Below, in pieces: positions 18,490 to 27,893 of a stretch of DNA of 64,000 bases (position 1 is the stretch's first letter; every line of letters starts with the position of its first letter). The notes below the pieces were generated by a model. It was given only the letters and a program-made list of their open reading frames with translations. It was not told the DNA's origin and did not search any database. The translations under genes were made by a program, and so were the position numbers. The DNA is from Prolixibacteraceae bacterium. Lineage in GTDB: Bacteria > Bacteroidota > Bacteroidia > Bacteroidales > Prolixibacteraceae. The stretch is from assembly GCA_019856515.1 (NCBI GenBank), contig CP082230.1, positions 4,526,001 to 4,590,000 on the forward strand, given 5' to 3'.

Positions 18490-19659
18490 ATGGTTTTACG
18501 ACGAATATTAATACTCGTTCTTTTGTGTGTCGTTGGCACTTCGTTTGCAAGTGAAAAAAATAAAGCGAAAGCAGAAAGGGACTCTACAAAGAATCTGCGT
18601 TTTAGCATTCTTGGAGGTCCTGGTTATACTCCTGATTTTGGTATTTTAATTGGAGGAAGTGCATTGTTTACTTTTCAGATGAATATGCAAGATACTATTA
18701 GTAAAAGATCTGTGGTTCCTGTTGCTTTTGCTTTCTTATTTGAGGGTGGAGTAAACTTATTGGTTAGGCCACAGCTTTTTTTTAAGGAGGATAAGATAAG
18801 GTTAATGGGTAAATATACTTATGTGAATACCACTGATAATTATTATGGTATAGGTTATTCTGAGAATAAGAGTATTACAAGATCAGATAGTACGACTTCA
18901 TACAGTAATAGTATGTTTCAGATTAATCCGATAGTGTTGTTTCGAATTCCTTCGAGTGATTTTTTCGTTGGACCAGTGTATGATTTACGTATAAATAAAA
19001 TAACAGATCCTTCAAAGGGGGTGCAAGAGGATCCTTATTATGTAGCAGATGGAGGGGAGTCCGAAGGGATAGATATGTTGACCTCTGGATTGGGGTTCAA
19101 AGTTAGTTATGATACACGAGATGTCCCCGCAAATGCCTATCGTGGTATCTATTTCGATCTGCAATTTTTACAGTATGCAACGATATTCGGTAGTGATTAT
19201 ACTTTTAATGTGACAGATTTTACCTATAGCCAATATTTAAGATTGCCTAGATTGGGAGAGCGTTCTGTGTTGGCTTGGATGGCAAAGTCTAGTTATGCTT
19301 CGGGGGATATTCCATTTACGCAGTATCCATCGGTTGGTTCTCCTTTTGATTTACGAGGTTACTATAAAGGTCAGTTTCGAGATAAGTCGGCCTCTGCAAT
19401 AATATGTGAATATAGACATATGCTCAATATTGAACCTCATAACTTTGCTACTAAAATGTTGAGTAAGCTTGGGTTTGCTGCATGGGGAGGCGTTGGGTTT
19501 ATGGGACCATCACCATGGGATATTGATGGGGTACTACCCAACTATGGTGTTGGCTTAAGAATTGAAGTACAGCCAAGAATGAATTTTAGGATGGATATTG
19601 GTCGAGATCCAATTGTTGGAAATACGCTTCTGTATTTTAACATGACAGAAGCATTCTAG
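18490..19659 (+). CDS. BamA/TamA-family (D15-like) outer membrane beta-barrel
   Basis: A 389-residue protein with a signal peptide (about 1-20, ending TSFAS). It consists almost only of a 16-strand surface-antigen D15-type barrel: SYDTRDVPANAYRGIYFDLQF, GSPFDLRGYYKGQFRDKSA (the conserved loop-6 RGY region) and a final amphipathic strand ending in Phe. No POTRA domains precede the barrel, so it is not BamA itself. Such short barrels are common in Bacteroidota, with roles in transport or assembly that are largely unknown. It stands alone between terminators, downstream of the phosphatase operon, so co-regulation with it is possible but not shown. Confidence 0.8.
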   Translation: MVLRRILILVLLCVVGTSFASEKNKAKAERDSTKNLRFSILGGPGYTPDFGILIGGSALFTFQMNMQDTISKRSVVPVAFAFLFEGGVNLLVRPQLFFKEDKIRLMGKYTYVNTTDNYYGIGYSENKSITRSDSTTSYSNSMFQINPIVLFRIPSSDFFVGPVYDLRINKITDPSKGVQEDPYYVADGGESEGIDMLTSGLGFKVSYDTRDVPANAYRGIYFDLQFLQYATIFGSDYTFNVTDFTYSQYLRLPRLGERSVLAWMAKSSYASGDIPFTQYPSVGSPFDLRGYYKGQFRDKSASAIICEYRHMLNIEPHNFATKMLSKLGFAAWGGVGFMGPSPWDIDGVLPNYGVGLRIEVQPRMNFRMDIGRDPIVGNTLLYFNMTEAF

Positions 19660-19739
19660 TTGATGTTTAATGTATAATGAAATCTATTTGTGAACTATTT
19701 CCTAATATCAAGTTAAGATAAGTTCGATATAGTGTAAAT

Positions 19740-19780
19740 ATCGTGTGTGTTTAGTTGTATAAACATACGCGATTTTTTTA
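19740..19780 (+). terminator. terminator after the BamA-like gene
   Basis: A 14-bp stem with two G-T pairs (ATCGTGTGTGTTTA / TAAACATACGCGAT) is followed by a run of T residues. Confidence 0.85.
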
Positions 19781-20089
19781 TGTCATTAAATTAATTTTTA
19801 CGAATTACTATATATCATATCTACAAAATAGGGGTATTGTTAATGAGTGTTTAGATTGTAGTAAAAGGACTTTATATGGAGTATAATGAAGATCTAAGTT
19901 AGTAATAATTAGTATTTTAAATTGAACAATTGGTGTTGTAACCTGTTAGTTTAATGTTTTAGAACATGTTGTGTTTATTTGACTGTATAAGAGTGTTTTA
20001 TGTGCTATTGTTAGGTCATGTAGATATGTTTAAATCTATAGTAGTGCCATCGTTGGGATAAGAAAATAAGAAAATGATAGCATTTCAGA
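19781..20089. other. intergenic stretch before SusC 3
   Basis: About 300 bp of AT-rich DNA with no coding frame, repeat or RNA fold that I can support. Confidence 0.55.
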
Positions 20090-20139
20090 TAGGTTTGCTA
20101 AGAGCTCTTGAGAAGTAATTAGACTCTGCTTCTTAAGAG
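20090..20139 (+). promoter_or_regulatory. -7 element and leader hairpin of SusC 3
   Basis: TAGGTTTG at 20090-20097 matches the -7 consensus, though no -33 TTTG is correctly spaced. Right after the expected start of transcription lies an 11-bp stem with one G-T pair (CTCTTGAGAAG / CTTCTTAAGAG, 13-nt loop, 20105-20139), 45 bp before the start codon. Confidence 0.5.
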
Positions 20140-20184
20140 TGAGAAAGAACAAAGTTTTATTATCATATTACTAACAACAAAAAG

Positions 20185-23100
20185 ATGAAGAAGATTCACC
20201 AATTGCAGTGGTTACGAAAATTTTCTCTTGTGTTTGTGATGCTATTCAGTGTTTCGGCACTATTTGCACAAGATAAATTTCTAACTGGTAATGTTAAGTC
20301 AGGTCAAGATCAAATGCCTGTGCCAGGAGCGACGGTTTTGATTAAAGGAACAAATATCGGTACGGTTACTGATTTTGATGGTAACTACCGTTTGAAAGTT
20401 ACTCCTGATTATCAATCTAGCTCAACAATTGTATATCAATTTGTAGGGATGAAAACACTTGAGGTTGCTTATTCAGGACAGGATGTTCAGAATGTTACCT
20501 TAGAAGCAGACTTAGAACAACTAGATGATGTAGTTGTAACTGCTCTTGGTATCAAGAGAGAGAAGAAGTCATTAGGTTATGCTGCTTCAGAAGTCGGAGA
20601 TGAGGCTTATGCAACAGCTAAGGATGCTAACGTAATGAGTTCACTTTCTGGTCGTTTGGCTGGGGTGCAGGTGAACCAAACGGGGCAAGGAGCTGGTAGT
20701 TCTTCTTCGGTTATAATCAGAGGTAACGCAAACTTAAGTGGAAGTAACCAACCATTATATGTTGTGGATGGTGTGCCTATTGCGAATAACCAATTCTCTA
20801 ACGCGGATGATGGAGACAACGGTGGTATCGATTCAGGTAATGGATTATCAGGAATTTCTTCAGATGATATTGAAAATATATCTGTATTGAAAGGTGCATC
20901 AGCAACTGCACTTTATGGAACAAGAGCGATGAATGGTGTGGTTCTTATAACAACCAAATCAGGTACAGGAGCAAAGGGTACTCAGGTGGAATTCAACTCT
21001 AACTTTACACTAGATAAAGCTCGTGTTTATTCTGATTGGCAAGATGTTTATGGTCAAGGTCGTTATGGAGTAGCGCCAACATCTCAAGCTGATGCAAATA
21101 ACAATACCTCTATGTGGGGTAATAGTTATGCTAATCAATCGAGTTATGTGGATTATCAAGGAAATGATTCAGATTATCGTTTTTATGATAATGAAAATAA
21201 CTTTTATGAGAATGGAACAACGTGGACAAATTCTGTTTCTGTAACCAATAGAGGAGACGATTCAAACGTGAGATTCTCATATAGTAATACATCGAATGAT
21301 GGATTGGTTCCAGAGACAACATATGAGAGAAATGCTTTGTCATTAAATGGTGGCGCGAAAGCTTTTGAAGGAAAATTGGAGTTGAATGCAAAGATCTCAT
21401 ATACCAATGAGAAAGCGGACGCTTCGTTGTCGGGAAATTCTGCATTTAATCCAACAGCTCAACTTCTAGGAGTCCCAAATAATGTTTCCTTAGGACAGTT
21501 GCAGAATTATAAAGATCCTGTTACAGGCTTGCCTATTGGTATTGGTCTAAATAATAGTAATCCATATTGGACATTGAATGAAGTGGAGAATAACTACGAT
21601 AAGGATCGTTTGATCTCGATGGTTTCAGCTAAGTTTAATTTTACTGAAGATTTGAGTGCACAGGTACGTTATGGTAGTGATTTAACTTATTATAATAGCA
21701 ATGCCTTGTATCCAATTGGAACACCATACTATGAGAATGGTAGGGCTAATATGGAGAAGAATCAAAATATTGAAACCAATATGGATGCGTTGATTACTTA
21801 TGATAAGGATTTCAATGAGAAATTTGGTTTGACCGTTAATGCTGGAGCTTCGAGATGGGATAAAGAGTTCGAAAGTATTGGAATTAATTCGGATACTTTT
21901 GCTGATCCTAATTTACAGGTTCCTAATAAAGGACAGAATAATACAGCATATACTGGGTATTCGCATAGACGAATTAACTCTCTATACGGAACGGCTCAGT
22001 TACGATATAATAACTTCTTATTTGTGGATGTAAGTGCTCGTAATGATTACTCTTCGACGCTTCCTTCAAATAATAATTCCTATTTCTATCCTTCGGTTGC
22101 AGCTTCTTTTGTTGTTTCTGATGCATTTGAATTGCCTGAGTTTATCTCTTTTGCAAAAGTACGTGGATCATGGGCTCAAGTAGGTTCAGATACAGACCCT
22201 TACCAGTTACTATTGCAATATAACTTAGATGATAATCAACACCCAGGTTGGGGTGGTGCAAATATGCCATCAGGTGGTATTAATGGTAGCACAATTCCTA
22301 ATGCGACTTTGAAGCCATCTACGATGACTTCATATGAAATAGGTACAGAATTGAAGTTCTTCTCTAATAGATTAGGTTTCGATTTCACGTATTACAACTC
22401 TTTGTCAGTGGATCAGATTGTACCAGTACAAGTATCAGATGCCTCTGGTTATAATTCAGCTATTGTGAATTCTGGTTCAATACGAAATCAAGGTGTAGAG
22501 ATCCAATTGTATGCTACACCAGTGAAAACAGCGGATGTGACATGGAATACAACATTCAATTTTGCTGTGAATAAGAATAAAGTTGAAGAGCTTGCTCCAG
22601 ATGTTGATCAATTGATTCTAATGAGTGGTGGTGGAGTATCTACTATTGCATCTCCAGGATTAGAGTATGGAACAATCATTGGTACTACTTATCAAAGAGA
22701 AGAGGATGGAACAATAAGTCTAGATGATAATGGACGTCCTATTGCAACTTCTAGTTATTCAGCTATTGGTTCAGGAGTTCATGATATCATGTTTGGGTGG
22801 GTGAATGCCGTTACTTATAAAGGCTTTACTTTGAACTTTGTGTTAGATGCTAAATTCGGAGGTGATGTATATTCTGCGACTGAGGCTTCTGCTTACTCTA
22901 CAGGAAAGCACAAAGGGACTTTAGAACGTGGTGAATATACGGATGGTGCAGTATGGTACCCAAGTGAGCTAGAAGGAAAAGGAACAACATCAGCACCACA
23001 GGACTTTTATGGATCAGTAGCAGGGATTGACGAAGAGTTTGTCTATGATGCATCTTATATTTCGGTAAAAGAGTTGAGTGTGATGTATAGTCTACCATCT

Positions 23101-23298
23101 AAATGGTTCTCGAATATCGATTATATACGTGGGATTAATGTAGGTCTTTTTGGTAAGAACTTAGGTTATATCTATAAGGCAACAGATAATATAGATCCGC
23201 AAGCAGCTTACTCTATTAGTAATGGTGGTCTTGGAATTGAGTCGGGTAATATGGCTCTACCTGCAAGCTTTGGTTTTAATCTAAATGTAAAATTCTAA
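20185..23298 (+). CDS. SusC/RagA-family TonB-dependent transporter 3
   Basis: A 1037-residue outer membrane transporter. The signal peptide ends LFAQ, and a carboxypeptidase-like domain spans about 33-110 (VPGATVLIKGTNIGTVTDFD). The TonB-box region LDDVVVTALGIKREKKSLGYA is close to that of SusC 1. The plug shows VIIRGNANLSGSNQPLYVVDG-type motifs and ends near GVVLITTKSG; the barrel ends in VKF. It is paired with a large SusD 8 bp downstream. No enzyme genes accompany the pair and the next operon is for corrin synthesis behind its own riboswitch, so the substrate is unknown. Confidence 0.92.
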   Translation: MKKIHQLQWLRKFSLVFVMLFSVSALFAQDKFLTGNVKSGQDQMPVPGATVLIKGTNIGTVTDFDGNYRLKVTPDYQSSSTIVYQFVGMKTLEVAYSGQDVQNVTLEADLEQLDDVVVTALGIKREKKSLGYAASEVGDEAYATAKDANVMSSLSGRLAGVQVNQTGQGAGSSSSVIIRGNANLSGSNQPLYVVDGVPIANNQFSNADDGDNGGIDSGNGLSGISSDDIENISVLKGASATALYGTRAMNGVVLITTKSGTGAKGTQVEFNSNFTLDKARVYSDWQDVYGQGRYGVAPTSQADANNNTSMWGNSYANQSSYVDYQGNDSDYRFYDNENNFYENGTTWTNSVSVTNRGDDSNVRFSYSNTSNDGLVPETTYERNALSLNGGAKAFEGKLELNAKISYTNEKADASLSGNSAFNPTAQLLGVPNNVSLGQLQNYKDPVTGLPIGIGLNNSNPYWTLNEVENNYDKDRLISMVSAKFNFTEDLSAQVRYGSDLTYYNSNALYPIGTPYYENGRANMEKNQNIETNMDALITYDKDFNEKFGLTVNAGASRWDKEFESIGINSDTFADPNLQVPNKGQNNTAYTGYSHRRINSLYGTAQLRYNNFLFVDVSARNDYSSTLPSNNNSYFYPSVAASFVVSDAFELPEFISFAKVRGSWAQVGSDTDPYQLLLQYNLDDNQHPGWGGANMPSGGINGSTIPNATLKPSTMTSYEIGTELKFFSNRLGFDFTYYNSLSVDQIVPVQVSDASGYNSAIVNSGSIRNQGVEIQLYATPVKTADVTWNTTFNFAVNKNKVEELAPDVDQLILMSGGGVSTIASPGLEYGTIIGTTYQREEDGTISLDDNGRPIATSSYSAIGSGVHDIMFGWVNAVTYKGFTLNFVLDAKFGGDVYSATEASAYSTGKHKGTLERGEYTDGAVWYPSELEGKGTTSAPQDFYGSVAGIDEEFVYDASYISVKELSVMYSLPSKWFSNIDYIRGINVGLFGKNLGYIYKATDNIDPQAAYSISNGGLGIESGNMALPASFGFNLNVKF

Positions 23299-23305
23299 GT
23301 AAGAG

Positions 23306-25294
23306 ATGAAAAGGTTAAATATTTACATAATAGCGATGATTGTAGGGTTGCTTTCATCGTGTACGAACGATTTTGAATCGATAAATACGAACCCTAACAC
23401 AGTTAATGAGATGAATCCTGGCTACCAATTTGTTGGAATTCAGTTGAGTTATGCTGGTGGTGGAGCTGAAGAGTGGCGTGGAAACTTGATTATGTCAGGG
23501 CCGCTTTCAGGGGTAATGCAAGATGCTTATCAGTCAGGTGAAGGATATTATGCTTCGAATAGCTTTTCTTCAGCAAAGTGGGGATCCATGTATACAGGTG
23601 CGATCAAGAATAGTCGCGATATGATTGCTAAAATGACAGAGGCTAATGGAGATGGATCTAATGATGCAAAGATTGCAGAAGGTCGTATCTTTCAGGTGAT
23701 TTGTTTTCAGCGATTGACAGATATGTATGGTGATATTCCTTATTTCGAGGGAGGTCATGGATATGATGATCGTGTTTTTTATCCTAAATATGACGAGCAA
23801 GAGGATATTTACAAAGATTTTGTGAAAGAGTTGATAGAGTCTCGTGATATTTTATTGAGTACCAATGCTACAACATTTGGTCAAACAGAAGATATCATAT
23901 ATGGTCATCTTGATAAAGAAGCTCGTGCAAAAGCTTGGGCACGTTTGGCTAATTCAATGTTATTGAGAATTGGAATGAGAGCCTCTGCTGCAGATTTGGC
24001 ATGGTCACAGGGTGTTGTAGAAGAAGCTGCTGCTAATGCTGCTGGGTTTGTTACTTCTTATGATAATACAGATGCTGCGATGATTACGCATAGTACCAAT
24101 GGAGGTCCATGGGGAAGTCATGAGAATGGCTCGGGATCTGCGATAAATGGTAAGTCAGGAGGATTCGCTTATTCTTATTTAGGAGATGAATATTTGCATA
24201 GAGCACAGCAGATGCAAGATCCACGTCTATTTTACTTGGGAGCTCATATCATGAGAAACAAATCTGGAGATTATGTAGCTTGGACAGGTCAGACGTATTT
24301 TAATCCATTCGAAGAGGTTGCAAGACCTGGACAGCCATGGAAACCTGTATCATTTATTTCAGCAAGAGGAGCTAATCAAGATGAAGGATGGTATGGACAA
24401 TATGTTATCGATAAGGATGGTGATATGTCGACTGAAGATGATCGAAATACTGTTAGTGCTTCATATTATATTAATGAAAGTGGGTTTGATGTAAATGAAG
24501 ATACAGGAAAAGCAGAGTACACCGCAGATTCTATTCAGTTTAATATTGTATGTGGAATAAATCCTGGAACTATTGGTTCTCGTGTGGCACCAACTATTGT
24601 TTTTGGTGGAGATGAGTCTTACTTTATTTTAGCAGAGGCTGCTGCACGTGGTTGGAGTGTTCCTGCAGGGGATGCACTAACATTGCTTAAAAATGCAGAC
24701 CGCTTGGCATTAGAGAAGTATCCTTTGGTATATCCAACAGATGGTTCACCAGAGAAATATATGACACTTTATGGAGAGTCGACAGGAGATTTGCGTTCTT
24801 ATGCTCAAATGAAAGAGGATTATTTGGTACAGGTTGTAGATGCATCTGTGGAAAATATCCAGATAGAGAGATGGAAGTCTTTAGCTATTAATGGTTATGA
24901 AGCTTTCGCTTTGTGGAATCGTACAGAGTTGAATTATACTACCAATGGTGATGTTGCAACAACTAATATTCCTTATAATTCAGTGGGGGATACTAAAGGG
25001 CATATAGACCTTCCAGTTTATGCTCTAGGTACGATAACTACTGCTGCACTAAAAGCTATTTCAACAGAGGCTACGTATGACCCGAATATATTCCCTTCGA
25101 CTACTTATGAGAATGTTCTTTCTCATGATGGTGGTGCAACAGAAGGTGTACGTCCACGTCGTTTGGATTATCCTAATAATGAGAGAACTGTTAATGCTGA
25201 TAATGTAAATCAAGCGATTCAACGTCAATATGGACAATCTGATGATTCACAGTTTATTAAGGCTAAAATGTGGATAAGTAAAGGGGATAAGTAA
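23306..25294 (+). CDS. SusD-family lipoprotein 3 (long form)
   Basis: A 662-residue lipoprotein (lipobox LSSC), about 100 residues longer than the other two SusD proteins here. The N-terminal motif FESINTNPNTVNEMNPGYQF and the ARLANSMLLRIGMR, SYFILAEAAARGW and IQIERWKSLAINGYEAFALWNRTEL segments mark the SusD-like_2 branch. Extra Gly/Asn/Asp-rich loops account for much of the added length. It is co-transcribed with SusC 3 and is the last gene before a terminator. Confidence 0.9.
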   Translation: MKRLNIYIIAMIVGLLSSCTNDFESINTNPNTVNEMNPGYQFVGIQLSYAGGGAEEWRGNLIMSGPLSGVMQDAYQSGEGYYASNSFSSAKWGSMYTGAIKNSRDMIAKMTEANGDGSNDAKIAEGRIFQVICFQRLTDMYGDIPYFEGGHGYDDRVFYPKYDEQEDIYKDFVKELIESRDILLSTNATTFGQTEDIIYGHLDKEARAKAWARLANSMLLRIGMRASAADLAWSQGVVEEAAANAAGFVTSYDNTDAAMITHSTNGGPWGSHENGSGSAINGKSGGFAYSYLGDEYLHRAQQMQDPRLFYLGAHIMRNKSGDYVAWTGQTYFNPFEEVARPGQPWKPVSFISARGANQDEGWYGQYVIDKDGDMSTEDDRNTVSASYYINESGFDVNEDTGKAEYTADSIQFNIVCGINPGTIGSRVAPTIVFGGDESYFILAEAAARGWSVPAGDALTLLKNADRLALEKYPLVYPTDGSPEKYMTLYGESTGDLRSYAQMKEDYLVQVVDASVENIQIERWKSLAINGYEAFALWNRTELNYTTNGDVATTNIPYNSVGDTKGHIDLPVYALGTITTAALKAISTEATYDPNIFPSTTYENVLSHDGGATEGVRPRRLDYPNNERTVNADNVNQAIQRQYGQSDDSQFIKAKMWISKGDK

Positions 25295-25338
25295 ATAAGT
25301 AATTTATTGATAATATTATATACAACTTTGTTGTTCTT

Positions 25339-25374
25339 AGAGGTGATTCATTTATTTGGATCACCTCTTTTTTT
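25339..25374 (+). terminator. terminator after SusC/SusD pair 3
   Basis: An 11-bp stem with one G-T pair (AGAGGTGATTC / GGATCACCTCT), an 8-nt loop and a long T tract. It separates the pair from the cobalamin operon. Confidence 0.9.
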
Positions 25375-25495
25375 GCAATTGCCTGTTTTTAAATTATGTT
25401 GTGGTAGATAATAGATCATTTATTTATGTTTCATAAATTCGGATTGGAGGGTATTATTTTTAATCATTAGAAGCTGACTTTAAGAAACAAAATAT

Positions 25496-25503
25496 TACAT
25501 TTG
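25496..25503 (+). promoter_or_regulatory. -7 element of the cobalamin operon (TACATTTG)
   Basis: An exact TAnnTTTG match just before the riboswitch aptamer. No clear -33 TTTG is seen. Transcription would begin near 25510, placing the whole aptamer in the leader. Confidence 0.55.
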
Positions 25504-25504
25504 T

Positions 25505-25690
25505 CACGTGGTGTTCATGTGTGTATTCTACTCATGATGATTAAAGGGAATCTAGTGTGAAACTAGAACAGTACCCGCTACTGTAAGCTTCGATAAAGGT
25601 ATGAATCAATCCATGGCCACTGCTCTTTATGTAAAGAGTGGGAAGGTAGATCATATTGAAGTAAGTCAGGAAACCTGCCACTCTTTGTTA
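25505..25690 (+). promoter_or_regulatory. cobalamin (AdoCbl-type) riboswitch
   Basis: The conserved aptamer blocks occur in order: a GGTG-containing start, AAAGGGAA, GTGTGAAAC, ACCCGCTACTGTAA, GCCACTG at 25616-25622 followed by a GGGAAGG segment, and the B12 box AGTCAGGAAACCTGCC at 25664-25679. Downstream, CAGTGG near 25709 can pair with CCACTG of the aptamer, and a small GGCA/TGCC hairpin (25737-25749) sits just before the start codon. Repression of cobalamin biosynthesis by its end product, probably at translation initiation, is the expected role. Confidence 0.93.
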
Positions 25691-25764
25691 TATTACTTCT
25701 CGGGTTACAGTGGTAGTATCGTTTTTCGTATTTCGTGGCATTTCGTGCCCAAAAAAAGTGGAAC

Positions 25765-26472
25765 ATGCAAGATATTTTCGTTTATGGAGTGGCTTTAGGA
25801 CCGGGGGATCCAGAGCTGATCACTTTGAAAGCATTAAAAACGCTTCAGTTGGTAGATAAAATTTATGCTCCAGGTAGTGTAAGTAGAGATGGTGAGTTAA
25901 AATCACATGCTAGGGGTATTATCGGACAATTGGATATTGATCTTTCTAAGGTGGAAGTTTTTCATATTTCTATGCGTTTTGATAGGACTGAAACAGAGGC
26001 TTTGTATCAGCAAGTTTATGAGTCCATTAAGATCGATATTCGTAATGGTAAAAAGGTTGCTTTTGTTTCAGAAGGTGATGTTTCGTTTTATAGTACTTTT
26101 GGGTATTTGATTCCTCGTTTAAATAATGATAGTATTCATTATAAGATGATCCCCGGAGTGCCTGCTTTTATTCAAGCAGGTTCTACACTAGGTATTCCAT
26201 TGACTTCTCAAAGCAATAGTTTAAAGGTGTTAGCAGCAGTAAAAGAGTTCGATGAGGTCGATGATGCAATTACAACTTCAGGCACTGTGGTGATTATGAA
26301 ATTTTCGACTATAAAAGATCGTTTAATACCTTATCTGCAAGAAAAATATAGTAATATAACTGTTCGTTACGTGGAAAAACTAGGAACTGAAGAGGAGTTT
26401 ATTACAAGCGATATAGAAGAAATTAATAAGCGTAAGAAAACATATTTCTCAATACTGATAATACAAAAATAG
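25765..26472 (+). CDS. cbiL: precorrin-2/cobalt-factor II C20-methyltransferase
   Basis: A 235-residue SAM-dependent tetrapyrrole methylase that methylates C20, the first committed corrin step. The start is the ATG at 25765, which puts the N-terminal FVYGVALGPGDPELITLKA motif in the usual place; an in-frame GTG at 25735 lies inside the riboswitch expression platform. VAFVSEGDVSFYSTF and MIPGVPAFIQAGSTLGIPLT are the other methylase landmarks. It is the first gene of the riboswitch-controlled operon, and its stop abuts the next start with no gap. Confidence 0.92.
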   Translation: MQDIFVYGVALGPGDPELITLKALKTLQLVDKIYAPGSVSRDGELKSHARGIIGQLDIDLSKVEVFHISMRFDRTETEALYQQVYESIKIDIRNGKKVAFVSEGDVSFYSTFGYLIPRLNNDSIHYKMIPGVPAFIQAGSTLGIPLTSQSNSLKVLAAVKEFDEVDDAITTSGTVVIMKFSTIKDRLIPYLQEKYSNITVRYVEKLGTEEEFITSDIEEINKRKKTYFSILIIQK

Positions 26473-27882
26473 ATGGCTCAAAGAGGAAAGATAACCGTTG
26501 TTGGACTTGGACCTGGAGATACTTCGTTAATGACAGCTCAGGCTATCGAAGCGATAAAAGGTGCAGAAGTGATTGTAGGATATAAATACTACTTTAAGTT
26601 CGTTACTGAATTGGCTGGAGAAGAGGTGATATGTGTAGATACAGGAATGAAGAAAGAGCGTGAGAGGGCTAAAATTGCTTTTGAATATGCACATAATGAT
26701 AAGAATGTTGTTGTGATCTCTTCTGGTGATTCTGGTATTTATGGTATGGCTCCTCTGATCGAAGAGATGGGGGTCAAAGATCATAATAACCAAATTGAGG
26801 TCACTGTTGTTCCTGGTATTTCAGCATTTCAAGCAGCTGCAGCAGTATTAGGAGCTCCTATTGGACATGACCTGTGTACGATATCTTTATCAGATTTATT
26901 GACTCCTTGGCCTCTTATAGAGAAACGTATTGAAGCCGCAGCTATTGGTGATTTTGTTACGTCAATATATAATCCAAAATCGAAAGGTCGTTATTGGCAG
27001 TTGAGGCGCTTTGTTGAGATTTATAAGAAGCATAGATCTGGAGATACACCCGTTGGTGTGGTTCGACAAGTTGCTCGAGAGGAGCAAAATGTTACTGTGT
27101 GTACATTGGATAGCATAGATTACGAAGCAATTGATATGTTCACCATCTTGGTGATTGGTAATTCTCAAAGTTATAGTGTTGGAGAGAAAATTATAACACC
27201 AAGAGGTTACTATAATCAGGAGGAAACAACATCTGTAGGGATTGGTCAATCTATTATGATTAAAAGTTTTAAGCAGATTCAGTCGGAGTTACGTAACCCT
27301 GAAGTGGGATTAGAGCGTTTGTGGCCATTATTGCATTTGGTGCATACTTCTGCAGATTTCGATATGGAGAATATCTTTTACTGCGATCCAGAGGCAATGG
27401 CGGAATGGAATAGTTATTTGAAATCTGGAAATGCTGTGATTATTACTGATGTAACGATGGTGAAGTCTGGGATTAGAAAAGCAGCAATAGAGAGATTAGG
27501 GATTGAGGTGAAGTGCTATTTGAGCGATGAAAGAGTTGCACAGATGGCAAAAGAGAAGAATATAACAAGAACACAAGCTGGTATTCGTTTGGCTGTAGAA
27601 GAGCATCCAAATGCAATATATGCTTTTGGTAATGCTCCAACTGCATTAATTGAATTAACGGATGCAATCAGAAAAGGGAAAGCGACTCCAACAGGTGTTG
27701 TTGCTGCTCCGGTTGGTTTTGTTAATGTAGTAGAGTCAAAGCATCGTATTAAGAGTTTTGATGATTTAAATAAGTGTATTGTTGAAGGTCGAAAAGGTGG
27801 TTCTTCATTGGCTGCAACAATTTTAAATGCAGCATTGAGTTTTGAAGATTCTGTTCAGATGATGCCGGGTCGAGATTTGTAA
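26473..27882 (+). CDS. cbiHC: CbiH-CbiC fusion: C17-methyltransferase and precorrin-8 methylmutase
   Basis: A 469-residue two-domain protein. Residues ~1-250 are a tetrapyrrole methylase of the CobJ/CbiH type (ITVVGLGPGDTSLMT, ISSGDSGIYGMA, VVPGISAFQAAAAVLGAPIG), which methylates C17 and contracts the ring. Residues ~255-469 are a precorrin-8X methylmutase (CobH/CbiC) that moves the C11 methyl to C12; the catalytic His is in LVHTSADFD near residue 291, and GNAPTALIEL and GVVAAPVGFVNVVESK follow. The fusion couples a mid-pathway step to the last ring-forming step. There is an 11-bp gap to the next gene. Confidence 0.92.
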   Translation: MAQRGKITVVGLGPGDTSLMTAQAIEAIKGAEVIVGYKYYFKFVTELAGEEVICVDTGMKKERERAKIAFEYAHNDKNVVVISSGDSGIYGMAPLIEEMGVKDHNNQIEVTVVPGISAFQAAAAVLGAPIGHDLCTISLSDLLTPWPLIEKRIEAAAIGDFVTSIYNPKSKGRYWQLRRFVEIYKKHRSGDTPVGVVRQVAREEQNVTVCTLDSIDYEAIDMFTILVIGNSQSYSVGEKIITPRGYYNQEETTSVGIGQSIMIKSFKQIQSELRNPEVGLERLWPLLHLVHTSADFDMENIFYCDPEAMAEWNSYLKSGNAVIITDVTMVKSGIRKAAIERLGIEVKCYLSDERVAQMAKEKNITRTQAGIRLAVEEHPNAIYAFGNAPTALIELTDAIRKGKATPTGVVAAPVGFVNVVESKHRIKSFDDLNKCIVEGRKGGSSLAATILNAALSFEDSVQMMPGRDL

Positions 27883-27893
27883 AATTTGATTTT

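Noticed and set aside
25601..25798. 65-codon frame across the cobalamin riboswitch
   Set aside because: It covers the B12 box and expression platform and overlaps the start of cbiL in another frame; the aptamer explains the sequence better.
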